From positions 1 to 62,407 of IMG/VR virus record IMGVR_UViG_3300046794_000255: a DNA stretch of 62,407 nt; one strand, written 5' to 3'. Below the pieces are notes generated by a model. The model did no database searches. It had not been told where the DNA came from and saw nothing but the letters and a program-made list of their open reading frames with translations. Positions within the stretch are counted from its first letter, which is position 1, and each line of letters opens with the position of its first letter. A program made the position numbers and the translations under genes. Positions 29,482 to 37,368 of this stretch are shown here, piece by piece. This DNA comes from a virus.

Positions 29482-29540
29482 GATGTTTCGCAATACCGAT
29501 AAACTAGGCCGGGCATAGTCCCCGGTATAAAGGAATCAAC

Positions 29541-30416
29541 ATGAATGATGTGCATGATGAAGGGCGCACCGTGGCGCTGGTGCAGCAGGCCGAGCAGATG
29601 CCGGTCGCTGTCCAGTCGAGCGGCCCGATGCGGCTGCTGGAAATCGCGGTGAATCGCGGCGCCAGCGTCGAGGAACTGGAGAAGCTGATGGCGCTGGCCG
29701 AGCGCCACGACAAGAACCTGGCCCAAAAGGCGTATGTGGCGGCGATGGCGAAGTTCAAGCAGAACCCGCCGACCATCGTGAAGAACAAGACCGCCAAGAT
29801 GCAGAAGGAAGGGCGCGACCTGTACAGCTACGCATTCGCGGACCTGGCCGCCGTGTGCGGTGCGCTGGTCGAATCGCTGGCGCAGGTCGGCATCAGCCAT
29901 GGCTGGAGCGTGGCGCAGCAGGGCCAGAACATCACCGTGACCTGTACGCTCACCCACGAACTGGGGCACAGCACCGACGTTTCGCTGTCCGCGATGGCCG
30001 ATACCAGCGGCGGCAAGAACAGCATTCAGGCCATCGGCAGCGCCGTTAAATACCTGGAGCGCTATACCCTGCTGGCGGCGACCGGCATCGCCGTGCAGGA
30101 CAATGAAGACGACGATGGCGCGGGCGCCGGCATCACCCCGCAGGACCGCAAGGATCTGCAGCGCGAAGCGGCCGGTATGCGCAACAACCGCCGCCCAAAC
30201 CCGCAGGCCGTGGCCGAGAGCCGCAAGCCGGCGGCGCGCGCCAAGCCGATCGATCCGCAGCTGCTGGCCGATGCGCAGGCCGCCGCTGACCAGGGCCGCG
30301 CCGCGTTCGATGTGTTCTGGAAGTCGATCAACGGCGAGAAGCGCACCGTGCTCGGCGCCCACCTGGAAGACTTCGCCGCGCGCTGCGATCGCGCCGACGC
30401 GCCAGGAGCAGCCTGA
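29541..30416 (+). CDS. erf: Erf-family single-strand annealing protein
   Basis: 291 residues. The ERF core is clear: LAQKAYVAAMAKFKQNPPTI, YSYAFADLAAVCGALVESLA, VGISHGWSVAQQGQNITVTC, and AIGSAVKYLERYTLLAATGI with A-V-Q-D-N-E-D-D-D. The C-terminal part after residue 200 is a disordered, basic linker and a helical tail (FDVFWKSINGEKRTVLGAHL). Erf anneals complementary single strands and pairs with the exonuclease encoded next. ATG preceded by AAGGAATCAAC. Confidence 0.9.
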   Translation: MNDVHDEGRTVALVQQAEQMPVAVQSSGPMRLLEIAVNRGASVEELEKLMALAERHDKNLAQKAYVAAMAKFKQNPPTIVKNKTAKMQKEGRDLYSYAFADLAAVCGALVESLAQVGISHGWSVAQQGQNITVTCTLTHELGHSTDVSLSAMADTSGGKNSIQAIGSAVKYLERYTLLAATGIAVQDNEDDDGAGAGITPQDRKDLQREAAGMRNNRRPNPQAVAESRKPAARAKPIDPQLLADAQAAADQGRAAFDVFWKSINGEKRTVLGAHLEDFAARCDRADAPGAA

Positions 30417-31030
30417 TGCCGCCACGGATCATCGACTGCGAGCAAGGCAGCCCACTCTGGCATGACAGTCGCGCCGGCTGCGCAACCGCCAGCCGCTTCG
30501 TCGACATCATGGAAGGCAAGGGCGCGCGTGACCGCTACCTCTGGGAGCTTGTGGCTGAACGTCTGGCCGGGCCGATGCGTGACGCCGGCGGCATGGCAAA
30601 GGACTGGGGACACGACAGCGAGCCACTGGCGCGCAAGGAATACCAGATCCGCAAGGGCGTGCTGGTGCGCCAAGTCGGCTTCGCGCTGCACGCCCGGATC
30701 AAGTGGGTTGGCGCATCGGCTGATGGGCTGGTCGGTGATGATGGGATGTGCGAAATCAAATCGCCGTTCAATAGCAGCGTCCATGCGCGCACCCTGGCGC
30801 TTGGCATGCCGGACGCGCACTACTGGCAGGTGCTAGGCAATCTCTGGGTCTACGAACGGCAATGGCTCGATTTCTGTTCGTTTGATCCGGCCTTCCCGGC
30901 GCCGCATGACCTGTACGTGAAAAACTTCCAGCGCGTCGAAACCTCGATCAAGCACCTGGAAAAAGAAGTCAAGCTTTTCCTGGCCGAAGTGGCGACCGCC
31001 ACGGCCGACATCAAAAACTCCATCCATTAA
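30416..31030 (+). CDS. YqaJ-type (lambda Exo-like) exonuclease
   Basis: 204 residues: DCEQGSPLWHDSRAGCATAS near the start, GHDSEPLARKEYQIRKG with a conserved Glu, then ASADGLVGDDGMCEIKSPFN, which carries the D...E-x-K of the PD-(D/E)XK site, and AHYWQVLGNLWVY. This is the YqaJ viral recombinase family. It should resect double-strand ends to feed the Erf protein. Its ATG overlaps the Erf stop (TGATG). Confidence 0.92.
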   Translation: MPPRIIDCEQGSPLWHDSRAGCATASRFVDIMEGKGARDRYLWELVAERLAGPMRDAGGMAKDWGHDSEPLARKEYQIRKGVLVRQVGFALHARIKWVGASADGLVGDDGMCEIKSPFNSSVHARTLALGMPDAHYWQVLGNLWVYERQWLDFCSFDPAFPAPHDLYVKNFQRVETSIKHLEKEVKLFLAEVATATADIKNSIH

Positions 31031-31040
31031 GGACGTCATC

Positions 31041-32336
31041 ATGAACGAAATCGTCACCTCCAGCGCCGCCGACAGTACCGACCTGACCCTAGCGGCGGTC
31101 CCGAATTTCGACGGCAAAGCCTATGCCGTCGCCGTCTTCGAACCGTTTAAAAAGCAGATCACCAAGGCCAAGCGCGAAGCGGCCAAGGTCGAGGAATACG
31201 ACATCACGACCGGCGCCGGCATGGGCCGTGCCAAGGAACTGCGCGCCATGTTCCGCGACATCCGCACCGCCGTCGAGAACGTGCGCAAGGAACGCAAGGC
31301 GCCGATCATCGACGCCGGCAAGCTGCTGGACGCTCGCGCCGCCGAGATCAAGGCCGAAGTCGAACCGTTCGAAGACAAGTATGACGCCGAGATCAAGGCC
31401 GAGGAAGCACGCAAGGAAGCCGAGAAGCAGGCCAAGATAGCCGCCGAGCGCGCCCGCGTCGAAGCGATCGAAAACCGCATCGCGCAAATTCGCGGCGCCG
31501 CCTCGCGCCTGGCCAGCGCCGACTCGTCCGCCATCAAGGCCGAGCTGAACACCTGGACCCTGCTACGCCTGGACCCGGCCGATTACCAGGAATACCTGGA
31601 AGACGCGCTGACCGCCGTGAACACGACCATCGACCAGTTGACAAACCTGCTGGCCACGGCCGAAGCGCGCGAGGCGGAAGCCCGCCGTGTGGCCGAGGAA
31701 CGCGCCGAGCTGGCGCGCCTGAAAGAAGAACAGGCCGAGCGAGAACGCATGGCCGCCGAAGAGAAGCGCAAGGCTGCCGAAGCCGCCGCAGAATCGGCGC
31801 GCCAGCTTGCCTTCGTCCAGGCGCAGCAGGCCAAGCAGCAGCAGGTAATGCAGGCCGTGATGGGAATCCAGAACCGTGCCAATTTCGACGGCAGCGCCAG
31901 CGAACTGCTGGGAGCCATCAAGGCCGCCGAAAATCTGGAAACCGGCGAAGACCTGTATGGCGACATGGCCGGCATGGCGCAGATGGCCAAGACCATGACG
32001 ATCAACACGCTGCGACAGAAGTACGAAGCCAAGCTGGTCGCCGAGCCGCAGCCGGAAACCAAGGCAGCACCGGCCGAGGAACTGGTGCAGGTGCCGGTGG
32101 TCGAGGAAGGCGCGCCGGTCGAGATGGGCGTGGATCTCGCCGCGCCTGGGGGCGACCAGTCCGTGAAGGTGGAAGTGGCGCCGGTGCTGCCGATCCCGTT
32201 GCCGAAGCGCCCGGATGATGCCGCCATCATCGATGTGGTGGCCAAGCACTTCGATGTGTCGGCTGAAACCGCAATCAACTGGCTGGCCTGCATCAACTTC
32301 GCTGCCGCCTACGCATCGCTGCCGGTGACGGCCTGA
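31041..32336 (+). CDS. Coiled-coil recombination-operon protein (431 aa)
   Basis: 431 residues. Residues of about 40-280 are a long coiled coil interrupted once (KKQITKAKREAAKVEEYDIT, IRTAVENVRKERKAPIID, KEEQAERERMAAEEKRKAAE). The C-terminus has a short folded domain (AIIDVVAKHFDVSAETAINW). Proteins of this layout (DUF1351-like) sit beside Erf/RecT and exonuclease genes in many phages, perhaps organising them on DNA. No catalytic motif. Confidence 0.6.
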   Translation: MNEIVTSSAADSTDLTLAAVPNFDGKAYAVAVFEPFKKQITKAKREAAKVEEYDITTGAGMGRAKELRAMFRDIRTAVENVRKERKAPIIDAGKLLDARAAEIKAEVEPFEDKYDAEIKAEEARKEAEKQAKIAAERARVEAIENRIAQIRGAASRLASADSSAIKAELNTWTLLRLDPADYQEYLEDALTAVNTTIDQLTNLLATAEAREAEARRVAEERAELARLKEEQAERERMAAEEKRKAAEAAAESARQLAFVQAQQAKQQQVMQAVMGIQNRANFDGSASELLGAIKAAENLETGEDLYGDMAGMAQMAKTMTINTLRQKYEAKLVAEPQPETKAAPAEELVQVPVVEEGAPVEMGVDLAAPGGDQSVKVEVAPVLPIPLPKRPDDAAIIDVVAKHFDVSAETAINWLACINFAAAYASLPVTA

Positions 32337-32381
32337 TGAAACCAGGGCCGGTTCGCGCCGGCCCGCTTCTGGAGACGAAAC

Positions 32382-33047
32382 ATGACCCGAGGACCAGACT
32401 ACCAGCGCGAGCGCGGCGAGCGCCAGGAAAAGCGCATGCTGGAACTGTTGAAGGAACAGCCGCGCACCGCCCATGCACTGGCTGCAGCTATGCACACCGG
32501 CCGTTCCAACGTCGAGATCTACATCCGCCGCCTGCGTGCCAAGCTGCAGATATTCAAGTCCGACCATGAGCCGCGCGTCACCGGCCGCCCGGCGCCGGTG
32601 TGGGCGGTAGGCGCCGGACAGGACGTGGAATATGTGCCAAAGCGGATCTCGACGCCGATTCCCAGCACCGAGGACCGCGTGGCGCAGGCGCGCAAATTCC
32701 TCTGCTCGGCGCACACGTCGGCCGATCTGGCTGCGCACCTGAACCTGACCCGTGGCCGCGCCAACCGCCTGATCGCGATCTTGCGCACGCCGGACCCGAA
32801 GGGCAAACGGGTGCTGTTCATCTGCGGCTGGCGCCATCCTGGTCATCGCGGCGACCTCTCTCCGATCTACAAGGTGGGCAGCAAGCCGGATGTGCCGAAG
32901 CCGAAGGAAACCCGCGCGCAGCGCTACGCCCGCGACAAGGCGGACCCGGAGAAATACGAGCGCATCCTGAAGCAGCGCCGCGCCGGGCACCGGATCACTG
33001 CCGCGAAGTCGAAGCCGCGCGGGCCGTGGGCGGCGCTGGGACTGTGA
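32382..33047 (+). CDS. Double helix-turn-helix DNA-binding protein (221 aa)
   Basis: Two winged-helix-like units: LLKEQPRTAHALAAAMHTGR followed by SNVEIYIRRLRAKLQIF, and AQARKFLCSAHTSADLAAHL followed by NLTRGRANRLIAILR. A P/K-rich basic C-terminus follows. The ATG is preceded by a 45-base gap with GGAGAC. It could regulate the rightward operon or assist recombination. No exact family known to me. Confidence 0.6.
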   Translation: MTRGPDYQRERGERQEKRMLELLKEQPRTAHALAAAMHTGRSNVEIYIRRLRAKLQIFKSDHEPRVTGRPAPVWAVGAGQDVEYVPKRISTPIPSTEDRVAQARKFLCSAHTSADLAAHLNLTRGRANRLIAILRTPDPKGKRVLFICGWRHPGHRGDLSPIYKVGSKPDVPKPKETRAQRYARDKADPEKYERILKQRRAGHRITAAKSKPRGPWAALGL

Positions 33048-33334
33048 ACCGATCGGACGCCCAGAACCGCAAGTTTAATGCGATGCTGGACGACGTGGTG
33101 CGGGCCTACCCGCTGCCGCCGTGGAAGAAGACCCTGGCGCGTGAAGCCTGGAAGCGTCACCTGATCGCGCTGTACGTGCGCGAGGCGCGGCTGGAAGCGT
33201 ATGCAAACGGCGCACCGGATCCGTTCCCGGTGCGTCCGGTGCCGAGCCGCCAGCTCGACAGCCGCCAGATGGATGAACTTATCGAAGCGACCTATGCCTA
33301 TGTTGCCATGCACCTGGGTCTAGAGCTTGAGTAA
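33044..33334 (+). CDS. NinB-like recombination protein (96 aa)
   Basis: GTG 33044-33046 overlaps the preceding TGA (GTGA). The product begins NRSDAQNRKFNAMLDDVVRA with EAWKRHLIALYVREARLE, then a R/P-V-P-S-R-Q-L-x-x-x-Q-M segment and MDELIEATYAYVAMHLG. This is the NinB pattern (R-S/T-x-x-Q-N-R-x-x-H/N-A-M-L, K-R, S-x-x-L/M, M-x-E-L-I-E). It is shorter than typical NinB (about 140 residues), so it may be a reduced version. NinB binds single-stranded DNA and assists recombination. Confidence 0.65.
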   Translation: MNRSDAQNRKFNAMLDDVVRAYPLPPWKKTLAREAWKRHLIALYVREARLEAYANGAPDPFPVRPVPSRQLDSRQMDELIEATYAYVAMHLGLELE

Positions 33335-33354
33335 AAATAAACAAGGAGAAGAAC

Positions 33355-33585
33355 ATGCCCTACATTAGCGTTCACGTCGATGCCGACGAAATTCTGCCTG
33401 AATTCGACACCAAGGATCTGCAGAAAGAACTGGCGACCCGCCAGCCGGCGCGCGCCAGCGACACCGCGCCCGCACCGCTGGCGCGCCTCACGGAACTGCA
33501 CTACGCCATCAAATTTGGGCTGAACGACCGCGTGCTGGAAATCGCGCGCATCCATGTCAATGAACAGTTGGGCACCGCCCTGTAA
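33355..33585 (+). CDS. Small hypothetical protein (76 aa)
   Basis: ATG preceded by AAGGAGAAGAAC. The 76-residue acidic product begins PYISVHVDADEILPEFDTKD and ends with a helical RVLEIARIHVNEQLG. The D/E-rich, I-S-V-x-V-D start recurs in small phage proteins. Function unknown. Confidence 0.55.
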   Translation: MPYISVHVDADEILPEFDTKDLQKELATRQPARASDTAPAPLARLTELHYAIKFGLNDRVLEIARIHVNEQLGTAL

Positions 33586-33596
33586 AGGAACAGATC

Positions 33597-34019
33597 ATGA
33601 AAGCGAAAGACCTGGCCGCACGCCTGCACAGCATGAACTTGAGCGACTTCCCGCACGACATGGTCGACGAGGCGAAGCGTTCCGGACTGGTGGTCGTGAT
33701 CGGCACCAGCAAGCGCACCGTCGAATTCTACGGCGCCATCGATGACCAGATTGACATCGAGGATGGCGGCGCGATCTACGTCGATGCCGAAGGCATCCTG
33801 CCGGACGCCGACAGCGTGCCGGAAGACGAAGCGGCGGCCTACTACGACCGCAAGCGCCTCTCTTACCTGATTGACGCTGAATGGGGTCAGCACGGCTTTC
33901 CGTGGTCGTTCACCACCGTGATTCCGCATAGTCGCTTCGTGGTCGCCACGCACGACGGCCGCCGCTACTGCCGGGGAATCGTGTTCGACATCAAGGCCAT
34001 CGCCGGCGGTGCCGCATGA
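33597..34019 (+). CDS. Hypothetical protein (140 aa)
   Basis: 140 residues beginning KAKDLAARLHSMNLSDFPHD, with strands (GLVVVIGTSKRTVEFYGAID), an acidic IDIEDGGAIYVDAEGILPD region and a C-terminal W-rich part (YLIDAEWGQHGFPWSFTTVI). It has a mixed alpha/beta look and may be a small enzyme-inhibitor or binding domain. No family recognised. The next gene overlaps by 4 bases. Confidence 0.5.
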   Translation: MKAKDLAARLHSMNLSDFPHDMVDEAKRSGLVVVIGTSKRTVEFYGAIDDQIDIEDGGAIYVDAEGILPDADSVPEDEAAAYYDRKRLSYLIDAEWGQHGFPWSFTTVIPHSRFVVATHDGRRYCRGIVFDIKAIAGGAA

Positions 34020-34312
34020 GCCAGCAACCATTCGCATGGGCCGGTCTTGTGCCGAGCATCGAAGAACAGGCCCGGCGCCAGCAACAGGCGGCATGGGGTC
34101 AAGGACAAGTCACGGCGCAGAACTACCTGTTGGCCCAGCAGCAGGCCAATGCCTTCGCCGGCATGAGCATTGGGATGCTCGCCAACGCTATGCCGGCCCG
34201 GTGGGGCACGCCGGCGCAGCTGAAGCTGGACCGCGCGCTGGAGATCGCCGCCGATGTGCGCGCCCGCCATCCGGAAATGCAGGTGCAGCGCCGCACCAGA
34301 GCGGAGGTGTAA
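34016..34312 (+). CDS. Small hypothetical protein (98 aa)
   Basis: 98 residues, glutamine- and alanine-rich at the start (EEQARRQQQAAWGQGQVTAQ), helical at the end (LKLDRALEIAADVRARHPEM). The ATG overlaps the preceding stop. No known family. Confidence 0.5.
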   Translation: MSQQPFAWAGLVPSIEEQARRQQQAAWGQGQVTAQNYLLAQQQANAFAGMSIGMLANAMPARWGTPAQLKLDRALEIAADVRARHPEMQVQRRTRAEV

Positions 34313-34315
34313 GCG

Positions 34316-34870
34316 ATGCCGGCGAATAAAAAACCGCGCCGTAAGCACGGCGTAAAAACCGGCAGCGGCGCCAGCGCGGCCAGGGCATGGGGCAAGGGCG
34401 TCGTGCAGGCGCAGAAGGAGCGCCGCAAGTTGCAGGCGCGCGCCGACCACCTGAACACCCTGCCGATGTCGCACCCGATGAGCTGCCACATGATCGACAA
34501 GACCATGGCGCCGCTGAACCGCTTCCTGGACCAGCACGAACAGAAGGGCGGATTCGTGATGGAAGACGGCGAGCCGGTGCTGTGGGACGGCGAGCACTGG
34601 GTGCAGGTGATCCCCGGCGTCCTGCATATGTGCTTCGTGTTCGAAAAGATGGCGCAAGCCTGCGTCTGGCCGAAGATGCCGCCGGGGCTGCAGGTCTACG
34701 CCATCGGCCTGCAGATCGGCCGCCCGATTGACGCCGACGATTTCAAGGGCGCACGCGAGACGATTGCCTGGATGCGCAAGTGCATGGGCACCATCACGCC
34801 GCTGAAGTGGCGCGAACTGTTCGACTGGGCCACCAGCCTGGATGAAAAAGAGCAGCAGCACGCTGCATAA
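34316..34870 (+). CDS. Hypothetical protein with basic N-terminus (184 aa)
   Basis: The N-terminal 45 residues are very basic (NKKPRRKHGVKTGSGASAAR); the rest is folded, with MSHPMSCHMIDKTMAPLNRF, then EDGEPVLWDGEHWVQVIPGV and a helical C-terminus. The W-x-V-Q-V-I-P-G-V strand and cysteine/aromatic content suggest a compact domain. No recognised family; DNA binding through the tail is possible. Confidence 0.5.
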   Translation: MPANKKPRRKHGVKTGSGASAARAWGKGVVQAQKERRKLQARADHLNTLPMSHPMSCHMIDKTMAPLNRFLDQHEQKGGFVMEDGEPVLWDGEHWVQVIPGVLHMCFVFEKMAQACVWPKMPPGLQVYAIGLQIGRPIDADDFKGARETIAWMRKCMGTITPLKWRELFDWATSLDEKEQQHAA

Positions 34871-34888
34871 CAACCAAGGGAGCAAAGC

Positions 34889-35473
34889 ATGAAAGCAAGA
34901 CCGCACGCGGAGATGATTAAAGCATGGGCAGACGGCGCCGAGATCCAGGGCCGGGTCGTTGGCACGGAAGTCTGGCGGGATTATCCTGATCCAGCATGGG
35001 TCAGCGATTGGGAGTATCGCGTCAAGCCGGTTATCGCGTACCCGGAAACCGGGATGACTCCCGACGCGCTGGCGCTGGCATTGCAAGAAGCGCCAGCCAA
35101 GTCAGTTGCTCTCGAACTGCGTGCTGTAGCCAACGCCGCCCTACGCCATGCCATCGATGCCGGCCAAGTCGTTATTCCAACTACCGCCCAGGCTGCCGAA
35201 ATCGGGCGACAGGCTGCAGCCGAAAACTTCCCCGGCGGCCTTACCAAATGGCGCGAATGCATTGCCGGGTTTGGGCCGATCGATGGCGTCAAGGAAGTGG
35301 TGCAGGCCGTGAAGGCGGTGGTTGAAGGGCGCGAGGTGCGCGAACTGGCGATCGCTGAGGCGGTGCGCGATGCCGCTGTCAACCGCATGGTGCAGGCTGG
35401 CTACCATCCGCTTACCGCGCAACTGGTCCGAGAGCTGGATCCGGCCCAGATCATCTCTGGGGTGCAATCGTGA
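34889..35473 (+). CDS. Modular accessory protein (194 aa)
   Basis: The N-terminal 50 residues (KARPHAEMIKAWADGAEIQG and DPAWVSDWEYRVKP) form a module found at the start of many phage accessory proteins: a helix with K-A-W-A-D-G, a strand, then P-x-W-x-x-x-x-E-Y-R-V-K-P. The remainder is helical (ESVA-type amphipathic repeats such as KEVVQAVKAVVEGREVRELA). Function unknown. The ATG is preceded by GGGAGCAAAGC. Confidence 0.6.
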   Translation: MKARPHAEMIKAWADGAEIQGRVVGTEVWRDYPDPAWVSDWEYRVKPVIAYPETGMTPDALALALQEAPAKSVALELRAVANAALRHAIDAGQVVIPTTAQAAEIGRQAAAENFPGGLTKWRECIAGFGPIDGVKEVVQAVKAVVEGREVRELAIAEAVRDAAVNRMVQAGYHPLTAQLVRELDPAQIISGVQS

Positions 35474-35784
35474 GCCGCGACTTCTGCTGTCACGGCGATT
35501 GCAACCAGGGCCGGACCTGTCCGCACCGCCCGGCCAAGCCGCCCACGCGCCGCGAATGGCTGCTCACGGTCGGCGCCCTGGTCGCCGCGCTGGTGCTGTC
35601 GTTCATCCTGTCCGGCTGCAAGACGGAGCGCGCAAAGGTGCTGGATGGAGCGGTGCTGTGGGAGAAAAGCGGTTGCGCCTTCATCGCCCATGCCAATGCC
35701 GGCGACACGATGTGGCTGACCCGGATCGCCGAACTGGACAGGGCCGGTTGCCGCGCTGGTGATTACGTGGCGGTGAAGCCGTGA
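35470..35784 (+). CDS. Small membrane protein with N-terminal Cys motif (104 aa)
   Basis: GTG 35470-35472 overlaps the preceding TGA. The first 18 residues hold FCCHGDCNQGRTCPHR, likely a metal site; a single membrane helix follows (LLTVGALVAALVLSFILS), ending with an S-G-C that resembles a lipobox. The remaining 60 residues would lie in the periplasm. Small C-x-x-x-C-x-x-G-R-x-C-P proteins with one membrane helix recur in phages; function unknown. Confidence 0.6.
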   Translation: MSRDFCCHGDCNQGRTCPHRPAKPPTRREWLLTVGALVAALVLSFILSGCKTERAKVLDGAVLWEKSGCAFIAHANAGDTMWLTRIAELDRAGCRAGDYVAVKP

Positions 35785-36335
35785 GCCGCCGCTTCGGAAG
35801 GAGCCAGAAGCGCCGCATGCGCGAACAGCTCGCCCAGGTCGAGCAACAAGCGGCCCAGCTCGGCGAACGCGCCAACAACCTAGCTTCGGTACTAGAGCAG
35901 GACCGCGCCCTGCTGCGCGACACCGGCGAGCAGTTGCGCGATTTGAAGCGCTTCTTCAGCGACGTCGCCCGTCAGGTGGGGCACCATGCTCTGATCGCCG
36001 GCAAGGTGCCCAAGTTCGTAAGTTACGTGCCGAATGACACCTGGTGGCGCATGCCGGTGAGTGAGCCAGTGCCGGCGGTCGACTTTTCCGATGCCAGTCC
36101 CATGATGATGGCCAGTGTGCAGGACGAGATCCTGCACCTGCTGGAAGTCGATGCCATCCGCGACGTGTTCGCCCACCGCTTGAACGTGCGCGTGCGCCTG
36201 GCTGGCGGGGCGGTCGGATATGGCATCTCGGTTTCCGCGTTGATGAGCGAAGGCCGCGACAGGCTGGCGGCGAGAATAGCGCCGGAGCTGGCCACGGCCC
36301 TGGTCGACTTGTTGAAGAAGGAAGGAATACGATGA
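35781..36335 (+). CDS. Hypothetical protein with N-terminal coiled coil (184 aa)
   Basis: GTG start overlapping the preceding TGA. Residues 10-70 form a coiled coil (KRRMREQLAQVEQQAAQLGE), followed by an ordered alpha/beta domain (FVSYVPNDTWWRMPVSEPVP, LNVRVRLAGGAVGYGISVSA). It is the penultimate gene of the rightward operon. No known family. Confidence 0.5.
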   Translation: MSRRFGRSQKRRMREQLAQVEQQAAQLGERANNLASVLEQDRALLRDTGEQLRDLKRFFSDVARQVGHHALIAGKVPKFVSYVPNDTWWRMPVSEPVPAVDFSDASPMMMASVQDEILHLLEVDAIRDVFAHRLNVRVRLAGGAVGYGISVSALMSEGRDRLAARIAPELATALVDLLKKEGIR

Positions 36336-36487
36336 GCGGGAAAGGATCAGTGCCGCGTCCTTACTCGGTGCCGCAGGAAGAATTCGACCGCCGGCACGAA
36401 CAGATCTTCGGCAAGCGCGAACCGAAACCGCGCTACGTGCCGCCGCCGCTGCCGGCCGTGGAAGAAAAGGAACAGCAGGCTAAATAG
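36332..36487 (+). CDS. Small proline-rich hypothetical protein (51 aa)
   Basis: ATG 36332-36334 overlaps the preceding TGA (ATGA); GGAAGGAATACG provides the ribosome site. The product is basic and proline-rich (PRPYSVPQEEFDRRHEQIFG, YVPPPLPAVEEK). Last gene of the rightward operon. Translation is supported only by the overlap and ribosome site. Confidence 0.55.
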   Translation: MSGKGSVPRPYSVPQEEFDRRHEQIFGKREPKPRYVPPPLPAVEEKEQQAK

Positions 36488-36660
36488 TTGTTGACCGGAA
36501 TTATTGACGGTCGCAAAATGAAGTTGCAACCTCGTGAGAGGGGAGCTGGAGCGCAGCCGGTGGACGCTAATCCCCGGCGGCCAGATACGAAGGGGAAGCC
36601 TTGCGTTGGCCCGTTCAAAACGGGATTCTAGAGGCGCGGAATCTGGCCAGATTCACCGCA
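36488..36660 (+). ncRNA. Hairpin-rich untranslated 3' region of the rightward operon
   Basis: No open frame of note. In order: GACCG/CGGTC (36493-36512), CCTC-GTGA-GAGG with a GNRA loop (36530-36541), GCTG/CAGC, GGCCA...TGGCC, a CCCGTT/AACGGG hairpin, and the perfect palindrome GAATCTGGCCAGATTC (36639-36654). This density of stems is unusual for a spacer and suggests a structured RNA released from the operon's 3' end. It does not fold as a tRNA. Confidence 0.35.
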
Positions 36661-36668
36661 ATAAAAAA

Positions 36669-36698
36669 GCGCCGCATCGATTCTATCCGATGCGGCGC
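36669..36698. terminator. Bidirectional intrinsic terminator between convergent operons
   Basis: An 11-bp perfect stem (36669-36679 with 36688-36698), 8-base loop, flanked by A-run on the left (36663-36668) and T-run on the right. It can stop rightward transcription from the Erf operon and leftward transcription from the HTH gene at 36719-37003. Confidence 0.92.
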
Positions 36699-36718
36699 TT
36701 TTCTTTTGCACGGTTGCG

Positions 36719-37003
36719 TCAGGCGGCCTTCTTGACCCCGGTGGGGTCGCCCACCACGCGCAGGCCCAGCGCGCGCTTCATGCTGCGGATGTCGCGCCCG
36801 GTGGCTTCCTCGATGGCGATCAAGAGGCTGGGACCGATCGACATCCAGCCGTTGCGGATCTTGCTGATGACCGGCGGCGACACTTCCAGCAGCAGCGCCA
36901 GCTGCGCGTCGTTCCTGATGTTGTGCTCGCTCAGCACCGTGTCAAGAAACGGCGCCTGCAAGCTGGCCAGCGCCTTCCTTTCCACGTCTTCGATAAAGTT
37001 CAT
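36719..37003 (-). CDS. HTH regulator with its own promoter (94 aa)
   Basis: Start at ATG 37001-37003 behind AAGGGG; a longer frame reaches 37045. The product begins NFIEDVERKALASLQAPFLD and has a helix-turn-helix in NDAQLALLLEVSPPVISKIR followed by NGWMSIGPSLLIAIEEATG. The basic C-terminus (RSMKRALGLRVVG) could add DNA contacts. It is an isolated unit between terminator 37087-37112 and the bidirectional terminator, with a promoter at 37042-37069. A role as lysogeny-type repressor, late switch or host-gene regulator is open. The family is also seen in Burkholderiales chromosomes. Confidence 0.75.
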   Translation of the reverse strand: MNFIEDVERKALASLQAPFLDTVLSEHNIRNDAQLALLLEVSPPVISKIRNGWMSIGPSLLIAIEEATGRDIRSMKRALGLRVVGDPTGVKKAA

Positions 37004-37041
37004 GCCCGCCCCTTGTTTGTTTAAGTGCATCTCGCACGGAA

Positions 37042-37069
37042 ACATTACTTTATCTCAATACTCGTTCAA
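37042..37069 (-). promoter_or_regulatory. Promoter of the isolated HTH gene
   Basis: Minus strand -35 TTGAAC (37064-37069), 16-bp spacer, -10 TAATGT (37042-37047), in an AT-rich gap just past terminator 37087-37112. It makes the HTH gene independent of the late operon. Confidence 0.6.
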
Positions 37070-37086
37070 ATAGTTCGTGCTGCCAT

Positions 37087-37112
37087 AAAAAAGCCCGGCG
37101 ATGAGGCCGGGC
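37087..37112 (-). terminator. Terminator at the end of the leftward late operon
   Basis: Minus strand stem of 7 bp (37106-37112 with 37093-37099, GCCCGGC with GCCGGGC), 6-base loop, followed by six U (37087-37092). It lies about 35 bases past the last tail gene. Confidence 0.9.
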
Positions 37113-37145
37113 AAGTGCCGCCGGGTGGCGGCAAGGAGACGCTGT

Positions 37146-37367
37146 TCAGACGCCGGTTTGGGCGCCGATGTAGATCGTGCGGGACGGTGGCGCCGGCATG
37201 GTGCCGAAGTGCAGGGCGCGGGTCGGGTGGGAGGTGATCGACGATAGCGCCAGCAGGAAGCTGGGCGGCGTGGTCGCATCCAGGGCTGGCTGTCCCACCG
37301 GCGGCGCGGCTGCCAGGATTGGCAAGCTGGCGGTGGGAATGGATGCGGTAGGTGCGAATCCCTGCAT
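37146..37367 (-). CDS. Small tail-region protein (73 aa)
   Basis: ATG 37365-37367 follows GGGAGCCTGAC, one base past the stop of the esterase-like tail gene. The A/P/T-rich product (ASIPTASLPILAAAPPVGQP, TRALHFGTMPAPPSRTIYIG) has no charged core. Last gene of the late operon, so it may be a minor tail component. Function unknown. Confidence 0.5.
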   Translation of the reverse strand: MQGFAPTASIPTASLPILAAAPPVGQPALDATTPPSFLLALSSITSHPTRALHFGTMPAPPSRTIYIGAQTGV

Positions 37368-37368
37368 G

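Noticed and set aside
36530-36634. tRNA gene suggested by a CCCG-TTCAAAA-CGGG arm
   Set aside because: The arm resembles a T-arm, but no matching acceptor stem, D-arm or anticodon arm can be placed at the right distances.
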